A stretch of 64,000 nucleotides of DNA from Gigantopelta aegis (lineage: Eukaryota; Mollusca; Gastropoda; Neomphalida; Peltospiridae): the NCBI RefSeq assembly GCF_016097555.1, contig NC_054702.1, forward strand, positions 89,138,602 to 89,202,601. Reading direction: 5' to 3'. This document shows positions 35,592 to 49,100 of this stretch, in pieces. Position numbers and translations under genes: made by a program. Positions within the stretch are counted from its first letter, which is position 1, and each line of letters opens with the position of its first letter. The notes beneath the pieces are model-generated. The model was not told the DNA's origin. It did no database searches and saw only the letters and a list, made by a program, of their open reading frames with translations.

Positions 35592-37340
35592 TGACACACC
35601 AACCTTTGACTCCAAGGTTGAGACGCTGTTTGATCGACTGCTAAATGCAACTGTTATACTTCCTGTACGTCTTTGTTTCCTTTATATACGCTGTGTTAAC
35701 TATCCTTTATTTTACTAGCAGTATAAAATGTGCCACCCGGATTACATTCACTCGTTTATTGTCTGTTGTTCAGTAACCTAAAGTACTCACTGACTCTGAT
35801 ATTTCGGGGAACGATCCTTCATTTCGGGGAATCCCGTTTCCGATATAATCATGTAAAGATTATTTGACCCATTTTATTGAAGTAAATAATGATTACAGTT
35901 ATATACTGTAAACCGTGGAAGCTAAAGACGTAGATGCATAATACATGTGATCTTTTTATTATTAAAGTAATCGTCAAAAAAGTAATTTAAGGTCACCTCT
36001 TTAGACAGATTGCTACTTAAAAGAGATGATCGCTTGTGCAGGTTTACGTTCAGTCGAACGTTTTTCGCTAAATGTTTGCAAACTATTTTGACTGGTTTCC
36101 AGACGTTGTCATTCGGTTTACTGAGAAGCGTATTAAAAAGAGAGAAGAAGAGAATAATAAAAAAGTTTAGCAAGCCTTATGGGCAAACGTCTGGCTGAAC
36201 TTACCCATGTAGATGTACTTTAGGTAAATGCGCAACACTATACGGCGTTCATACCGATAACCGGCCTTTGTTTAGTAAAACATGCTTGAAACAGTCTAAC
36301 ACACAACCTTACTGGTTTCAGTTGTAACTGTTCTTACATAGAAATACACTATCCATCACCATACAGAACTCATTGTTAATATACACCCTATTTTACGCAG
36401 GTATTCAACCTAAACGAACCATATTATATAAACACACACTGGATAAAACCGCATAAATTTAACACAGGTGTTTTCAAATTACCTCTTTACAACGAAAGCT
36501 TTTTTTTCAAATTACCTTTAAGATTCAACTTTATCATTAATTGGCGTCATGCATCCGCTTTTTAATCCCAGAATTAGACGCGTTGTGCCGTTTTATGGTG
36601 AACCGCACGGACAAGCAAGTTCAAATCTCTATTATTGCCGTACAAGTAGTGCTAGGTTTGACTGGAAACAAACACCGCATGCTGTGGGAATAAGCAGCCC
36701 AATCTCAATACATGTACTGGTGTAAATTCTCACTTGACGTCTCGCGATCTTTCGCTATCTTTTGAATATAAGCGGAATACTTATGGAATCGCAACCCGAT
36801 CCACGCTGAAATCACGCACGCTAGAGACGAGATTTGTAAGAGATTGAGTGATAGCAATAGAGTTATGGCTACTGTTCGACAGAGGTTTTTAACACCGGCG
36901 TCGACTTGGATTGCAATGCGCCAAAAACTGGTGGATATCTTATAGCGAGCCGCAATGGATGTGATACGAACATTTCGTGGAGGTAGAACTGGGTCAGGAA
37001 TGGACTGGCAGTAGTAGAGTGCTACCTTTGTTTTTTCGGAAAATTTATTGGTCGCTTATACGTCAAGGAAGCCGTAAACAAGCTGGGCCTCTGACGATGA
37101 CGTCACTGCATCATGCCCCCCTCGGTCGGTAAGTTCCGTTAAGCCTCACCCCCATTTCTCTCACAGAGAGCATTTTAGCGGCGCGCACGCGTGATGAAAC
37201 TAAACCACACCCCAGCAGAGCGTGTCAACAGTGTGTCAACATATAATTGATAGCTTATTGACGCAAAAGGTCATACTTGAGATCAGAAAGAGCAATTAAG
37301 CTATTACCTCCATGTTTTCTGTTTTGAGGAGGTCGGTCGC
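35592..37340. other. Upstream region of the metalloprotease gene
   Basis: Unique DNA with no SINE, unlike most other intervals of this length. GC rises toward the gene from about 36540. A perfect CRE palindrome TGACGTCA lies at 37098-37105. Confidence 0.4.
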
Positions 37341-37344
37341 AGCC

Positions 37345-37389
37345 CACGTGGAAGGTATAAATGTCGAAGACCAGAGCTCCTTCCCATTA
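37345..37389 (+). promoter_or_regulatory. Probable core promoter of the metalloprotease gene
   Basis: TATAAA at 37356-37361 lies about 130 bp before the ATG. A perfect E-box CACGTG (37345-37350) is immediately upstream. The expected start site, about 25-30 bp after the TATA box, falls near TCCCATTAGTT (37382-37392). The predicted 5' UTR contains an ACTC repeat. Inferred from motifs and spacing only. Confidence 0.5.
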
Positions 37390-37489
37390 GTTAACTCAAT
37401 GTTAGGCTTTTGAAAATCTTACTCACTCACTCACTCGCTCGCCTTGTACCGCATACAACTGTAACAATATAGTGGATAACGAGAGCGAT

Positions 37490-37559
37490 ATGGAACTGTC
37501 AAAGAGTTTTTTCTTACTAATGATTCCACATATTTCAGGACTAATTCTGCTATCGCCAG
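37490..37559 (+). CDS. Metalloprotease exon 1 (signal peptide)
   Basis: ATG then 23 codons ending in LILLSP and one base, followed by donor G|GTAACA. Two lysine/serine-containing residues precede a hydrophobic stretch FFLLMIPHISGLILL, typical of a secretory signal. The ATG is the first after the predicted TATA box that opens this frame. Confidence 0.75.
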
Positions 37560-40500
37560 GTAACAGACGATCATATCTTTTAATTTATTTTAAGTAAAGC
37601 TAATGAACAAAAAAAATTAAAAATTACAAAACAAATAAATTAATATTAAAACAAAATACATTTTAAAATATGAATAAGACTTTGTTTCACAATAGATATT
37701 TTTGTTTGTAGTTTTGATTTTGGACAATGTTTTTGTTGACTATTTAATTCAATTATGCCGTTTTTGACTACAATTATGACTACGTTTTGACTAAATATCT
37801 GTATTTATTAATTACATTTTGTGTTGCTTACATTCCTAATTGAGGTTTTGACGAACTTGTCTTTTATTACCATACGATGCTTCTTTCGTTAGAGGTGGAC
37901 AAAAATGGAGATATCCAGTTCGAACATCTACCGGACATTAACGAAGGTCTTAGCAGTCTGTTAGACAATTATGATGATTCTAGTTCGTTTGTTCCGAGAG
38001 AGCCGGGAGTTCTTTACGGTGACATGAAATATAGGGACACCGGTTACAAAGATGCGGAGAGCGAAGGCTTATGGAGGGATTTAGACACCAACAATCAACG
38101 CTTATACGATCAACGTTTGGAGGTACGGTTTTGAGGTTTCTTTATAACAAACTACTTTCCACTGGCGATAATGTTAAAGCTTTGTAATAAAATGGATGTA
38201 TACAGTGTCAACCCATCCAAACGGTATATATATGAAAATTGTGGCACATTTTTTATTTCATTCCATTTATATAAAGGGGGAGGGAGTGTCAATTTAGCAA
38301 ATATGGAGAGTTATGGTAATATTTTAAAATTCAGTAAGTACATGGCAGACATTTTTTTTTTATAGGGTGGAGGTGAGTGGTGTGGGTGGTGATACTGGGT
38401 TCGCATTTCGGTACCAGCTGTCACCGTAGCGTGGGTCTCTCTCACTAACTAGGTGCAGGGCGTAGCCCAGTGGTAAAACGTTCGCCTGATGCGCGATCAG
38501 TCTGGGATCGATCCCCGTCGGTGGCCCATTGGGCTGTTTCTCGAATCCAGCCAGTGCACCAGATCTTGTATATCAAAGATTGTGGTATGTGGTATGTGCT
38601 ATCTTGTCTGTGGGATGGTGTGTATAAAAGACCCCTTACTACTAATGGAAACATATAGCGGGTTTCCTCTCTAAGACTATATGTCAAAATTACCAATTGT
38701 TTGACATCCAATAGCCGATGCTTAATAAATCAATGTGCTTTAGAGGTGTCGTTAAACAAAACAAACTTTAACTTTTTCGCTCATTAACCACTAACCCATT
38801 GTCCTGAATAGACCACCCAGATAGCTGAGGACTGTATGTGTTTGTACCCAGAACAGCGTGCTTGAACATTAACTGAATGCAATGGAAGTGGAAATTAAAT
38901 GCTAACCATCTCGATAATAGCCATAAAGTAGTTTCGATGACCAGCGTTGTAGTTTTGTGGCTACCGCCATGTGTGTTTCCATGGCCTTCGCCGATTAATT
39001 ATCTCACACTCAAAGTTACCCCTTACCTGCCAGGTAGATTAGGCTGGCTGTAGCGGTAATATTTCCCACCATCTGTTGTGACGATGTAAAACTACTTGTT
39101 TGTCAGGTCGATATGGCGACACAAGCGAGCTAAACGTCGTGTTATTACGGGAACACATTGCATGAAAGGGTTTTAGTGTTTCATTCTAGTTATATTTAAC
39201 AGGTTATGCGATTGTTCGAGTGCTGTTTACGAGGCATTTATTAATCGGTCTGTTCGAATTTTCGCGATGACTCTTTCGTTCGCCTCTGTGGCTTAGTGAT
39301 TAAGTCAGGGCAATATCTAGCGGGGGTGCAAAGTGGGTAGTTGTATCTCAAGAAAAATATGAAAAGTGGCCCTTTTAGGGTTTTTTTTGCCTACCTGGAG
39401 AAGATACTCAATTACTTTGGTCTGAATTTGTTTTGTTGCCACCCCACTTACTTTAGGCTAGGCATGGCTTATGCTTTAAGTTTGATGGGTACTGGGTTCA
39501 TATCCCAACCTAGAGTGAGAATATCAGCACAAAAGTAAATTAAAAACAAATTATGTGAGTGAATGAATGGGTGCGTTAGTGAGTGACTGACTGACTGACT
39601 GCGTCAGTGGGCGAGTGCGTGAGTGCGTATATGTTATATGTGATTGAATGAAAGTGAATGATTGAATGAATGAATGAATAGATGAATGAATGAATTATTA
39701 AAGGAACGAACGAACGAATGAATGAATAATGGTTTTCTAGACAACTTATTTTTTTTTAATATGCACAAATGATTTAGATTTTGAAATAGGTGAACGCTTG
39801 CATATTTAATGTTGTTTCGGTGTTGTATTTTAATATATAAATAACCTTACTACTAGTATACTGCACTATCTATGCTTTTTTCTTCGTTTGTTTTCCCCAC
39901 CATGTCACTCGCGGTCCTAAGTCTACTTACGCAATGTTCAGAATACGTTTTAAATATTGCAAGTAAGCACTGAGTAAGCATTACTAGTTCAGTACAGAGA
40001 TGTCGGCAGTAGATAGGTCACGTGATTCCTATCGTCTGAAATGATGCAGCTTGCCGTCTGGTATTCCTATAACAAGGTGATATGTTGACATCAAAGCAGC
40101 AGCGTGACGTCATCAATTATTCAATGAAAAATGGTTTCTGTTAAGTTTCTTGAAAAATTCCATTTGCTTCCTTTGATCTGTGGAAAACTAATTTGCTTAA
40201 TTTCATGGTAACCAAAAAAGTTCCATTTTTCTTTTTAAATTATTATTTTTCTTTTTTAATTAATGTTTTCTGTTCATGAAATTGAGGTATCCTGAAAGAA
40301 ATAACTGAACATTTGTAAATAAAAGGATAATTGAATTATTTCTGTTAACTTAACATAATTGTAACTTAGCACTTGTAATGAAAAAAAATTGTTTTCAAAT
40401 TAACCCTATGGTATTTTTCTTATACACCCAGTGGTGAGAACATAATTTGTTATTTATGATATCACATGATAATATCACACGATTGGCTGAACCTAGATAA

Positions 40501-42344
40501 TGACCTGGGTTTTTTTTTACAGTTATACCATCCAATGAAATAAGTACGATCGAAATTGATTGCTTTCTGATGTATAAGTTAACCTGAAACTGACTGCTCT
40601 GTGATGTATAAGATAACCTGAAACTGACTGCTCTGTGATGTATAAGATAACCTGAAACTGACTGCTCTGTGATGTATAAGATAACCTGAAACTGACTGCT
40701 CTGTGACGTATAAGTTAACCTGAAACTGACTGCTCTGTGACGTATAAGTTTAACTTAAAGCGCAAGCGCCATAAATATGTTTTAATTGGAAAAGACGTTT
40801 AACTTTATTTTTAACATGGTTTCTGAGGATATGTAAGAAATAGAATGCTACATTCGTGTCCGTTAGATACCATTTATCATACAATTCGCAGTTTAAAATT
40901 GTATCCAATTCGCTGCAATGCCCACTAATGTATTCTCAATGTCAAATGAGCCTCGATAACAACGCCCTTCTTTATAACGTCCCCATCACGCCTAATTACA
41001 AGGTGTGTGTAGTTTACAGTGTAATAAACCTAAACGACAAAACCGTTATTCGCGATCAAGATCGTATCTCTGCACAATGTAGAGTCGAATGGGTTTTTGG
41101 AAAATAGTGGCTGATTTCATGAATCTCTATCTACTGCCACGTCTATCGGAGGACAGCCACTTCTGAGGAGATCCTTTACTGGACAATACATTTGCACAAC
41201 CACAAAGAGGACTGCCACTCCAAGACTAGTTTACTAAATCAAAACTATCAGTAATCACAGGATAGAGCTCATGGGGATAAATACAGTTATGGTGTCATGC
41301 ACTTATGAATCACAGCCAAAACAGTAATGATATCGGTGTTCGCGAAGATGAGCATATCCTGCCCCACCAGCGGCAACCGCCGTGAGTACTGGCACCACTT
41401 CATCTAAAACGATGGAAAAAAAAAGTGTGCAAGAGTTTCACCAAAGAGATGGAAAGGTATGCACAAGTTCAAAATATAGAATATCATCAACCATCATTCT
41501 GGTCAGTGATACATCGTATTTAGTAGATATAGCCTCAAAATATCTACTTTAAAAAGTTTGGAATGCATATCCTTAAACATAATGTTTAATTTTGTGGTTT
41601 ATCTTTAAAAACAAAATGTCATTCCATAACAGATCTTTGACCTTTCGACCTATTTACATTGAAGTGTGTGTTTGTTTTCTCTGTGTTTTGCACCTGTTGA
41701 AGAGTAATTTCTCAACTGACAATCATTCTAAGTGATTCCACAACCCGTAGACTACCGGAGATGTCAGGTCTGGTTTTCACTGGAACCAAGCGATGGCAAA
41801 TAAAGACCGACAACAACGGTACTGGGTGACCTAGGCAGGGCAAAACCCGGAAAGGAAGGTATTAGTCAGACGACAGGTGCAAGTGGTATTCAACACCACC
41901 TGTCTGGCGGAGAGACCACAATGCCATCCTCTTTTGGAAAACCAAACATGTTTACATCCAGTGAGATGGTCCTTAATTGGAGGATCCCGGCAGACAGATA
42001 GGGAATTAAGCACGCAAGTGGGTCTGGGTTCTGATCTTGACCCACTCATTCCGAGACCACCCTCCATAAACACTGGGAAGCTTGTGTTTTGTCTGGAAGT
42101 GCCGGAGTAAGTTAGACTTAACATCATCAACGCACCTGCTAGTTATCTAATTGTTGTCGGGCAAATGAGGCTATCAGCTTATCGCGATGGATTGGGATGG
42201 TTCTGACGTTTAAAGCCGACGACTTCGTCAGAACTGGTGTACTCTGTTAGAAAAATAAAAACAAAACAGAAATGTTAGTCTCAAAGAATTTTTGATAACC
42301 TAGAATTTCTGAGTGGGGATCATTTGTATAGTGGTGGTGGTACC

Positions 42345-42389
<45 letters not shown>

Positions 42390-42619
42390 TCCAGCCAGTG
42401 CACCACGACTAGTATATCAAAGTCCGTGGTATGTACTACCCTGTCTGTGGGATGGTGCATATAAAAGAACCCTTGCTGCTAATCGAAAAGAGTAGCCCAA
42501 GAAGTGGCGACAGAGAGTTTCCTCTCAATATCTGTGTAGTCCTTAACCATATGTCTGACGCCATATAACCGTAAATAAAATGTGTTGAGCGCGTCGTTAA
42601 ATAAAACATTTCTTTCTTT

Positions 42620-42663
<44 letters not shown>

Positions 42664-42989
42664 ACAGTTTGTTTTGTTTAACTACACCACTAGAGCGCAT
42701 TGGTTTATTAATCACTGGCTATTGGATGTCAAACATTTGGTAATTTTTACATAGTTTTGGAGAGAAAACCCGCTACATTTTTCCATTAGTAGCAAGGCAT
42801 GTTTTATATGCACCATCCCACACTGGCTGGGACGAGAAATAGCATAATGGGCCCACCTACGGGGATCGATTCTAGACCGACGAGCGCTTTCCCACTGGGC
42901 TACATCCCGCTCCTAGTAGTAGTAGTAGTAGTGGTGGTGGTGGTGGTGGTGGTGGGGGTGGTAGTAGTAGTAGTAGTAATAAATAGTCT

Positions 42990-43054
<65 letters not shown>

Positions 43055-43404
43055 TTTTATTTAACGACGCACTCAACACATTTTATTTACGGTTATATGG
43101 CGTCAGACACATGGTTAAGGACCACACAGATTTTGAGAGGAAACCCGCTGTCGCCACTGCATGGGCTACTCTTCCGATTAGCAGCAAGGGATCTTTTATT
43201 TGCGCTTCCCACAGGCAGGATAGTACAAACCATGGCCTTTGTTGAACCAGTTATGGATCACTGGTCGGTGCAAGTGGTTTACACCTACTCATTGAGCCTT
43301 GCGGAGCACTCACTCAGGGTTTGGAGTCAGTATCTGGATTAAAAATCCCATGCCTTGACTGGGATCCGAACCCAGTACCTACCAGCCACGACGCCACCGA
43401 GGCC

Positions 43405-43497
<93 letters not shown>

Positions 43498-46068
43498 GAG
43501 AGAGAGAGAGAGGCAGAATCAGTTGTCGTGATGTAGGTTACTCCTATCGAAAAGTTACCAGGGAGTTTTTATATTTACATTCCCATAGTACCAATGGTTA
43601 GACGAGACAATAAGAAGCCCAGTCAGTCGATCGAGGGCTGCCTCTCTTATCATATATCGTACTTTAAGTGAGCGCTCTGCTACTGAGCAAAATTTTAAAT
43701 ACTGTTTAGTGTCTTCTAACGATTAAGTACAACTCGAAGGCAACTGCGAAATATTCGTAATAATAATTGTATTATACTGAATGTTCCTGGTAATTTAGGG
43801 TAAAGAATGTTTGACAGTCAGTTTAATTTCTGTTACTCCTTGTTTTTAATATAACACTGTAGACTATACTTGAAAGTAAACATTTGGATGTTTCGATATT
43901 TTGTTTTCCCAATAACATTAGTGAAAATATTTAACAATGAGATTATTTTTACATACATAGGTATTTAAAAATAATTCAGATTAACTCTACAGTGCTTCAA
44001 ATAAAAATAAAAATATAATAAAGTAAAATAAAATAATATAATATACGAAATAAGGCAAATCTGGAGTTGGGTCTCAATCAAAATAGAGTTATTATAACTA
44101 CGTAATTTCAAGTGTAAGAACCAATAAACTTTATTTAATATCAAATTTATTTAATATGACACATAATACGTTTCAGTGTCGAACATATGTGCATGCTATA
44201 TACCGGTATACGTATCTTAATATCTACATTCGCAGACATGTGGTAACAGGTATACGTTTGACCCTTAGCGTTGTTGCTACATCACCTTAACGTTTTTTTC
44301 GGTTTACCTAACCTATGAATTACTGTTAGACTTTTGTTTTGTCTTTAGGTGTGGATGTTTATAGGTCGACAGTCTCTTTTACTATTGTTATATTCCCGAC
44401 ACGTACCGAAGTTCAACGAAATTCCACGAAATTCCACGAATCTAGAAACCGTATTTCGTAACTGGCGATTTTTTTTTGATTTTTTTTCTCCATTTCTTTC
44501 TTTTTTCTACACGCCAGTCGTGACATATAATAATATACTGTGCTATTTTTGGTACACGCAGGAACCTACAAACCAAATGCATGTATATGCGTGTTCTAAA
44601 AATGAAGGTTGAATACTCCCCCACACCAGGAGGGTCGCTGTGACCAAAAGAAAAGCAAATTGGATTCGTATGTACTTTTAACTCCTACACTGGCCGCCCC
44701 ATTGCTCCGTCTGACCTTTAGATACGGTTAATGAATGAAACACAAATCATGCTTTCTGAATTTAGAAAATATAAAAATTAATAAAATGTGTGACCTGTAT
44801 TAGCGCTGTCGTTCCACTTGTTTTTAAAGTGTCTTTGACCGCGGCCCTGTTGTTTGGAAATCAAGGGAAATTTAAAGGGACATTTTCTCATTTTTAACAA
44901 TGTTCAATAATTGTTTGCCATAACACCATAACACTATAACAGTGAACGGATCCAAAGAGCAGATTCGATCTTACGACCAAAGCACCTCAGGCAAGTGTTC
45001 TATCGACTGAACTAAAAGATCCCACACCCAAACCATACGTCTACTGCTACATTATAATGATATAAACTGTTATAAAGCTATGTAAAGGAAAGGAATATCT
45101 CTTTAATGACACCTCAGCATATTTTAAACTATGGTTATTTGGTGTTTAACTTTAATACATGTATAGATGGTTATTTCGACATTTGGTCGATAGAGAGAGA
45201 GAATAACCGCTTTCGTCACTGGCGTAGGCTACTCTAAACGACAAAGCTGCAAGACATCTTTTGTATAAGTTATATACAGAGGCAGTTACCAATTATAAGA
45301 GTAAGAGTTTGTTTTGTTTGACGACACCACTAGAGCACATTGATTTATTAATCATCGGCTCTTGGATGTCAAACATATAGTTATTTTGACACAATCATAG
45401 AGAGGAAACCCGCTACATTTTTCCATTAGTAGCAAGGGATCTTTTATATGCACCATCCCACAGACAAGATAGTACATACCACGGCCTTTGATATACCCGT
45501 CGTGGTGCACTGGCTTTACCAATTATAACGTAATGCCGATGGAAGCAGTTTTGTAGATGAGTTTAAATTTCGTAACGTTATGAGCATTGTTTGTCCACGT
45601 GGTTTCGCGTGGAGATCCACGTGGTGCCCTGTCGGCACCCAACTCGCCCACCTAGCGCCAGTTAACGCCGAAAGCCATTAACAGACATATTGGATTTCGC
45701 CGTCTTGTTTAAATGCCAAGGAAATATTACATTAACTGTATATGGCGAATTACTTTTTGTAAATATTTTATGACTGTCAACGAAAAGGAGTAATGGGATA
45801 GCAAATCGATGCGTATAATACTGTTTCGGGGCTGATAGGGCTGTCCCCTTGGAGAGTGCTGTTTGGTGGAAGTGTTAAACAATAGTTTCAGGGGCATAGC
45901 ATGGTCTGGACATGGGAAAGTTCGAACATGAACTTAGCTGACCCTTTTGTCAACATTTTCCCTGGACACCTATATAAATAGGCTATTCTTATATTGCATT
46001 GTTATTTTTTTTTTACTTTATCCTCAAAGGGAGGGGGAAGGACGGTCAGTTTATGTCCATGGGTTTCC

Positions 46069-46149
<81 letters not shown>

Positions 46150-49100
46150 TACTAAACATTATAGTTTGAAAAAGCTACTGGAAGACATGTGGTTTCATAA
46201 ATATCCCGTAAAATATGCATCAATTATTTTAATATTTAATACTGTCATGTTTAGCATTCTAAATATGTACCGTGCATTTCTATCAGTACTTGATGACTCG
46301 TGTAACAAAGTCCATGTTTTATATTGTCTCCGAGAAGTGCATATCAGAGTCGTCAAAGGTGGCCTATGTGGTGGCAGCATGTTTCTTTTTCACATTTTAA
46401 ACCAAGTTATCAAATAAAATGGCATATTCAGTTGCCAAGTCTTGTTTATTGTTGCCTCATAATTATGTAATATTCGTACTGGGGTGTCATTAAACATCAT
46501 TCATTCTTTCATCAATTCATTCATATACCCATTCATTCATTCATTCATTCATTCATTCATTCATTCATGCATTACTTTCCTTTCCTTTCTAGTTTGTTAG
46601 CGAAATTTATAAAAACACTTTCTCAGGGTTAGATCACTGTTAAACCTTTGCTCTTTATTTGTGTTCTTTTGTAACCCGTTCTACGAAGGGACGTTTATTT
46701 TAATGTAGACCCAGTCTAGACAGGAAAACCACAAAGCCTGTATACCTGGCTGCCTCTTTGATGGTGTTTTATACCGTGATGAACGAAGAACAATCGCATT
46801 GTTCGCCAAGTACTTCATGCCACCATCGGCGCTTGATTCGAAAGGCCATGTTTGATACGTATTAATCACCGGTGGAAAACTGACATCACATATTGTAATC
46901 AAATATTCTCTTGGTTTATGAATAATGTTCTCTTCTCCCCCCCTCCCCTTTTTTTTATTGCTTAAATATTTAAAATATACAAGCAATGCGGCGAACGTAT
47001 ACATCAAACATATGCACAAAACGTGGATGCAGTGAAATTTGATTAGCTACTAAGGTAGGTCATATCGGCTGGTTAAGTCTGTGCGTGGGTGCCGATATCA
47101 TCTACTACGTACATAATTAAGTATGTATATATATGCCAACACGTACGTACGTCTGCTCCCTTATGTATGTACAGATGTATGAATATTTATATATTGTATG
47201 TATATCGGGTTTAACTAGTACATACATATATGTCATTAACGCACTGGCACAGGGGATAAAAGTCATTTTTGGCTTCATAAATTGTCTCTCATGCTGTTGA
47301 ACCTATGGTACTAAATCGCCTGTAGTTCTCAGACCACCACGATAACCGCTCGGCCACACGCTCTGAAAAAGGGATGTTCAGTTAACCGAAGATATACGTA
47401 GGGCGTACAAACCACGTGGTCAACCCTTAACGTACATGATTGTTCGCAAACTTGGTACTCAGACTGGCAAGTATGTATAGATGTTTGAATATCTACATAT
47501 TGTATGTATGTTGGGTTTGACTAGTACATACATAGATATTAACGCACTGACAAAGAGGATAACAATCCTTTTTGAGCGTCATAAATTGTCACACCTACCG
47601 TTTCTCGGACTCGAACCTATGGCACCGAATCGCCCGTAGTATGTATGTATGCATGTATGTATGTATACAAGTATGTATGCATTGATGTGTGTACGTATGT
47701 AAGTATGTATGTATGTACGTATGTACGTATATATTGATGTATGAATATCTATATATTGTATGTATGTCGAGGTTGACTGTTACATACATAGATATTAACG
47801 CACTGGCACAGGGGATAATTAAATCCTTTCTGGCCTCACAAATTGTCCCATGCCGTTGCTGGGACTCGAACCTGTGGCACCGAATCACCCGCAAATTGCA
47901 AGACTAACCACGATACGCTCTGAGCTATCGAAGCTTCCATGTACGTATGTATGTATGTATGTATGTGAGGAAAGTACATATTATAAATGACCTCTTATAG
48001 CAATCAGTAATTTAGTCAAGAAGTATTTTGCGTTGACAGGTTTCTTCTCTATCTTCACAGAGCTCGTTTGGCAATTACCATATGTTAGAAATTGTAATAT
48101 TAGTAGTTTAAAACGGTCTAAAGTGTCGTTAAACAAACATTAACATTTTCTTTTAACAAAATAATCGCATCGTCAGCAACTGATCATGAACTTTGATTCA
48201 GACAGTCAAAAGCTATCCCCGTATATCACCAGGATTTCGTGACAGAGTTCAGTTCTGACAACCAGCCAACACTTCAGCAGGACGCTTCTCTTTATTATAT
48301 GTCGGAACAGCGGCTTGTTCTAGTATATCGTAAGACTTCTAGTCATGTACCGATGATACACATGGCGTTCAGAAATCAGGAGGCGTTCACCGTGTCAGTG
48401 GGACGGTCGGGGTGTTTCCTGCCTTCAGTTATTCAACTCATAACGGATATTAGTTACGCTTCAAGATCACACGGGCTCGATGAATAATAGTTTCAACAGG
48501 AAACTGGCAAGATAAATCGGTTTCCATTGGCTCGTAAATACGTCAGGGCAGTGGTCACGCTTTGCACGGTCCTGTTTCCCTATCGGCCCCAGATATGATT
48601 TTCATAACTTTATTACATCATTTGGCCTTCACTGAAGAGTAGATAAGACAAATGCTTCGCCTATTGCTTAGATAAGCAGCTTTTTGTCGTGAGATTGTGG
48701 AATGTAAATTTCAGCGACTGTCTGGGTGAATTTGGCAACCAACACGTATGCCTTTATACAAAGAAAGGTTCAACTTTATCGCTCTTTGTTTCCAAAATCC
48801 ACAAACGTTTAAAAGAAAGATAATGGCTGTTTAACGGCATTCCAAGTAATATAACTATTACGATTTAAGGTATTAATAATAAATTACAGTAACGTCACAC
48901 GGAATGATGTATTATGGTGCAGACGTTTAAGGGGATCTATCACTGGCTCCCCATCCCATAGAGGTATATGAGCACGTTAAAACATATCTAAGTCTAAGCC
49001 CATCACTCCCCTGAGACTAGTTAAAGGAGAGTGATTTTTAACTCTCCTTAGCATGTGCATTTAATATGGTAATATCATAAAGTTAGTAGAGCAATTAATC

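Larger units (their letters stand above)
42345..42980. repeat. (AGT)n cluster hosting two SINEs
   Basis: AGT runs at 42345-42388, 42620-42661 and 42914-42978 (the last with GGT). They separate a 5'-truncated SINE-B (42389-42619, +) and a SINE-A (42667-42913, -) with an internal deletion. Confidence 0.88.

Noticed and set aside
15489-43342. Recurring 60-100 residue frames beginning MFYLTTH.THFIYGYM
   Set aside because: They lie wholly in reverse-complement SINE-B and SINE-C copies and are disrupted differently in each.
47281-47372. A functional tRNA gene on the minus strand
   Set aside because: The boxes are tRNA-like, but the region continues into a SINE body shared with two neighbours and the acceptor stem does not close.
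48239-48487. An 82-residue + strand frame in intron 2
   Set aside because: It does not splice in phase with the neighbouring metalloprotease exons and has no recognisable content.
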